A DNA stretch of 64,000 bases from Maratus speciosus (Eukaryota; Arthropoda; Arachnida; Araneae; Salticidae). Positions 60,651 to 64,000 of this stretch are shown one piece after another. The stretch is taken from NCBI GenBank assembly GCA_963932465.1, contig OZ010793.1:261575696-261639695 (forward strand), written 5' to 3'. Made by a program: the position numbers and the translations under genes. Position 1 is the stretch's first letter. Each line of letters opens with the position of its first letter. The notes beneath the pieces were generated by a model. That model did no database searches, was not told the origin of the DNA, and was given only the letters and a program-made list of their open reading frames with translations.

Positions 60651-61640
60651 TAATCGTTAGAACCGTTTTCGAGATTTTCAAATTAGGAACTTCCTCGATA
60701 TCATACCAACGTTTTCACTTTAAAAATGGCTATTTAGATCTCAAAATATACTGCACGTAGAAATGTAAAAATTTCAGTATACGATTAGACTGCAGATATA
60801 AGACTGTTCTAGAAAATTCAGAACAATAAGACCTATATCTGCTGAGTTATTAAAAGGCGGCTTTTCGCATTTTCTTTGATGTCGAGTTAGCTGTATATAT
60901 GAGTTCCGCCATCTACGAATTCTATGATACGATACGATACGATTTTAACGATACGATACGATACGATTTTAGGCTTAAGGTTGCGTCACTCGGAATACTA
61001 CCGTCTTCCATGATCATTACGATTAAATACTCTTTAGCATTTTTTAAAACTTCTAAGCACCGCACATTTTCGATTTTTATACCGTGGTATTGAAAAAAAA
61101 AAGTTCTTTTCCATGCATTTTGTTTGAAAACTGTATCTTCATTTATTTTTGAAATATTAATTTTTTTGTAGTTTTTGGAGCCATTTGCTTAATATTGGCA
61201 ACGGCAGTACTCCATTTCTGTAGAAAGTACAGGAAAAATAGTTTTAAAATAGTAATTATATATTTTTGTTGCCATTTTCTCGTAACAACCGAAAGAAAAT
61301 GTAATTAAAATAAGTGCTATTTTGAAAAAATATATAAACGAATGATTTCTGTTAAAACAATGGAGCTATTATATACTATATGTAATTGTAAGTATCTATG
61401 AATCATTAGATAGCAAGGGTTTTTTTTTTTTTCGGTTTTCTTGAATGACGGAATCTTTTTGCTGCATTTGTGCATTATTTCGTGATAGTAATGTGCTATG
61501 CACGCTTTACTGTAGATGTTTAAGAGTAGATCGTAAATGTGGAATTCTTAAGCGTCATTTTACATAAAATAAAACGTGTGCTTTAAGTCTAAAAATTGAA
61601 ATATGTTTTGTACTGCAGTAGAGTTCCGCTTAACCGAGTT
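60651..61640. other. Unassigned sequence with a GATAC repeat
   Basis: ACGATACGATACGATACGAT-type units lie at 60924-60966. Otherwise nothing recognised. Confidence 0.5.
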
Positions 61641-61874
61641 ATTTTCTTCTGATGGGCTGGTGGCTTCTATTATTGTGAAACAGCCATAATAAATGAAGTG
61701 TTCGGTGAAGATGAAAGATCAGCCGTAAAAAAAAATTATGGCCACCCCCCCCCCCATTCTGACCAGAAAATAAGTGTTCTAACTTTTTACGGCTGCTCCT
61801 TCATCTTCACCTAACACTTCATTTATAATGGCTGTTTCATAATAATAGAAACCATCAGTCCATCAGAAGAAAAT
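61641..61874. mobile_element. Inverted-repeat MITE, ~87-bp arms
   Basis: ATTTTCTTCTGATGG at the left is mirrored by CCATCAGAAGAAAAT at the right. The match runs inward through TCTATTATTRTGAAACAGCC, AATGAAGTGTT and GGTGAAGATGAA. A spacer with a C run separates the arms. The preceding TTCCGCTTAACCGAG resembles a Tigger tip, but no partner was found. Confidence 0.75.
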
Positions 61875-62098
61875 GAAGTAATGGAAATGCCGGGGGCGAC
61901 ACTAAATTCTGAAAAAGCAGAATTCCTGTTCTCTAGTTTATATATATTTTAAAATTATACTATATTTTGTAAGATTTCATTTGTGATCGCATGTAAGATT
62001 TTATGAAACGATAGTATTTCAGAGAGCGATATAGGGCGCAAGCTGAAGTTTTGCACACAGGCGCCTAACAACTCAGGCGCGCCCCTGTATCTAGTGTA

Positions 62099-62176
62099 CA
62101 GTGTGATTCAAAATGAATGGGACAAAAATGTATTCTTTCAGTATTATTTTTGTCCCATTAATTTTGAATCACCCTG
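62099..62176. mobile_element. 78-bp hairpin MITE (CAGKGTGATTCAAAAT ends)
   Basis: CAGTGTGATTCAAAATGAAT is mirrored by ATTAATTTTGAATCACCCTG and TA flanks both. Inner words ATGGGACAAAAAT and ATTTTTGTCCCAT pair as well. It sits 11 bases beyond the hAT-1 right end, in the tandem repeat. Confidence 0.8.
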
Positions 62177-62632
62177 TATAATTCAAAGAGAAAATTAATT
62201 TCAGTAAAGAATATCATTTTCTTCAGGTATATAATGCTAAAAAATTTAAATTAAAATAAAAAATAAAATAAGCAAGGTTTCTTATTAAGGTAAAATATAC
62301 TTATAATGCAATAAGAACATCACAAAGCCTTTTTCTAGGAGTAAGTTTAAATTTAAATTTTGTTTTGTTCAGTTCTTTCGATTGATTCCTGTTTAGCATT
62401 TTAATTTTAGAATCAGCTTTTCTTTTTAAACTACAAAATACTTAGTCAATATCTTTATTAATTTGCGTTTTTGAAGGAGAATCTTGAGAAACAATCATAT
62501 GTCATATATATCATATGTCATAGATATCATATGTATCATATATATACAGCTTTTTTTTAAATTACAAAATACTTAGCCGTTAATACCTTTATGAAGTTGA
62601 GTTTTTGAAGGAGAATTTTGTAAAACAATAGA

Positions 62633-62876
62633 GTAGGTTGGGTTGATTTTTGACGGCCAATTATCTACTCGCGGGATATAGGACCAGGGGGGGAGTGCCC
62701 TCCGTGGGGGGTCTTTCTAAGGGATCCTAATGCGTATTTACGCTTGGAAATCCAAGGTTCGAAGAAAACCACCAATGCCCCGAACGATTAGGCCGACGAG
62801 CGCGATTGGGTTCGAACATAGCACCTCCCGTCTACCAGCTTCAAGAGCAGAACCTCTCGGCCACTGGTGGGGCCGA
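62633..62876 (-). mobile_element. tRNA-Ser-headed SINE, 244 bp
   Basis: AAAACAATAG occurs directly on both sides (62623-62632 and 62877-62886). On the minus strand the element starts CGGCCCCACCAGTGGCCGAG, with A box TGGCCGAGAGGTT, loop CTTGAAG (TGA, a serine-type anticodon) and B box TGTTCGAACCC. A non-tRNA body with CCCCCCACGGAGGG and a short end follow. The tRNA head, RNA polymerase III boxes and 10-bp duplication identify a SINE. The minus-strand frame at 62738-62965 is not a gene. Confidence 0.9.
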
Positions 62877-64000
62877 AAAACAATAGAATCTTTGTGCGAT
62901 TGATATTGATATGTATCTAGTATTAGTAATTCAAAGAGAAAAATAATTTCCTTAATGGATATCATTTTCTTTCGTTATATAATGCTAGATAAATAAATAA
63001 ATAAAATAATCAAGTTTTGTTAATAAGCTAAAATATACTTATAATGTAATAAGATCCTCACAATTTTTTTCTTCTCGGGATAAGTTTAAACTTGAATTTA
63101 GTTTTGTTCCGTTCGTTTGATTGATTCCTGTTTAGCATTCTAATTTTATAATGAGCTTTTTTTTTAAACTACAAAATACTTAGTCGTTAATACTTTTATG
63201 AAGTTTTTGAAGGAAAATCTTGAAAAACAATTCAATATTTGTCTGGTTGATATTGATTTGTATCTAGTGTATCAAAGTAAGTGCCAAATCTAGTGTCAAA
63301 GAGAAAAATAATATCCTTAATGAATATCATTTTCTTTAGATATATAATGCTAAAAATAAATAAATAAATAAAATAAAAAAGGCTTCTTATTAAACTAAAA
63401 TATACTTATAATGTAATCAAAGAAAAAAAAAAAACTCCAAAATGCTTAGTCGATAATTTTGATAGTTCGGCATGAGGACAAGAACTGAAATTTGAAGGAG
63501 GATCTGGAATGAAACAAAAAAATCTTTGTCAGCCTGATAATAATACAAGTCTATTATATAATTGAAAGATGAAAGGAATTTTCATAATTTCTCCGGTATT
63601 TTACTGGCGTGTTTTTTTTTTCTACATAATTTATAGCATTTTTAGCTAAAATGGATTCAGCAAGATTTCTTATTACTCTAAATTAAGATGATAAAGATAT
63701 TTAGAGTTTAAGAAATTCTTTTCGCCGGAATAGGTTTATATTTTGATTTTGTTTTATTTCATGTTTCCAATTGCTTTCTGTTTCTCGTTGTAAATTTAGA
63801 AACAGGGTATTTTAAATCTGCAAAATGCTTATTTGTTAATTTTGATGACTCAGCGTTAGAGCAGGACTTTACAAAGTTAAATTTTGAAAGGAGAATCTGG
63901 AATGAAACAAAGTTTAAATTTCGCTTTGTTTAGCTCTCCTAATTCCTTTACGTTTTGTATTTAATTTTAGAATAAGCATATTTTTAAACTATAGAATACT

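Larger units (their letters stand above)
43726..62087. mobile_element. 18,362-bp hAT-type insertion (hAT-1) with nested elements
   Basis: The left end CAGGGGCACGCC and right end GGCGCGCCCCTG are inverted copies (11 of 12). The sequence TATCTAGT lies immediately outside both (43718-43725 and 62088-62095), the 8-bp duplication hAT elements make. Both subterminal regions carry GCACACAGGCGCC. The insertion interrupts a ~330-bp repeat unit. Much of the length is later arrivals: the palindrome, a Helitron copy and three elements inside it. Removing the Helitron stack leaves about 8.3 kb. No hAT transposase frame survives. Confidence 0.85.
62096..64000. repeat. ~330-bp tandem repeat array, right part (continues off the window)
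   Basis: Resumes the unit cut at 43717. Later units start near 62360, 63100 and 63740. A headless unit begins near 63430 at an A run. Shared words are TTGATTGATTCCTGTTTAGC, ACTACAAAATACTTAGTC, TTTTTGAAGGAGAAT and GATATTGAT. Units are diverged, and one is lengthened by the SINE at 62633. Confidence 0.8.

Noticed and set aside
1..64000. Dozens of 60-130-residue open frames as host genes or exons
   Set aside because: They are rich in F, K, N, I and Y as expected by chance in A+T-rich DNA. They show no recognisable domains, many lie within inverted or tandem repeats, and paired frames on opposite strands shadow each other.

Overview
This is an AT-rich (about 70% A+T by eye) eukaryotic window with no recognisable host gene. 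I found no rRNA, no intact tRNA and no conserved host exon. The only recognisable protein-coding remains are two decayed transposases: a Tc1-like one with DD34E spacing and a mariner-like one with a D at the third catalytic position. The mix of Tc1/mariner, hAT, Helitron, TTAA-specific and tRNA-headed SINE elements, the short simple repeats and the composition suggest an arthropod, possibly a chelicerate. That placement is an inference from repeat style, not proof.

Layout. 0-14 kb is a field of small elements: a TTAA MITE, a SINE with a 13-bp duplication, a 481-bp solo LTR, a ~150-bp module array, several inverted-repeat MITEs and a hAT-type MITE. 14-21 kb holds diverged direct duplications, a fully inverted MITE, and part of an unusual ~125-180-bp module array interrupted by a 1.5-kb TIR element. 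21.5-33.5 kb holds a 325-bp array, long-TIR mariner-type MITEs, a three-copy ~1996-bp duplication whose first copy carries a 1433-bp Helitron (copies 2 and 3 keep the empty A|T site), and a Tc1-like element. 33.8-38.5 kb is a pair of related segments. The first carries a 1570-bp mariner and a 1055-bp MITE; the second shows both sites empty.

43.2-64 kb is the most striking part. A ~330-bp tandem repeat, running off the right edge, is split by an 18,362-bp hAT-type insertion with matching 8-bp target duplications. Inside it are a 1.2-kb near-perfect palindrome (itself hit by a 74-bp TTAA MITE) and a second copy of the Helitron family. That Helitron copy is broken by a Tigger-type MITE, a 4798-bp second hAT element, and a 3460-bp TIR element. 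The last has sequence modules running forward in one half and inverted in the other. Sequences around each insertion give a relative order of events.

The elements do not form a pathway. The window reads as a transposon archive in which insertions, duplications and inversions can be dated against one another. The best candidates for something undescribed are the mirror-module element (55424-58883, with relatives at 18.2-20.5 kb), the 1.2-kb palindrome, and the foldback block at 52.5-54.8 kb.
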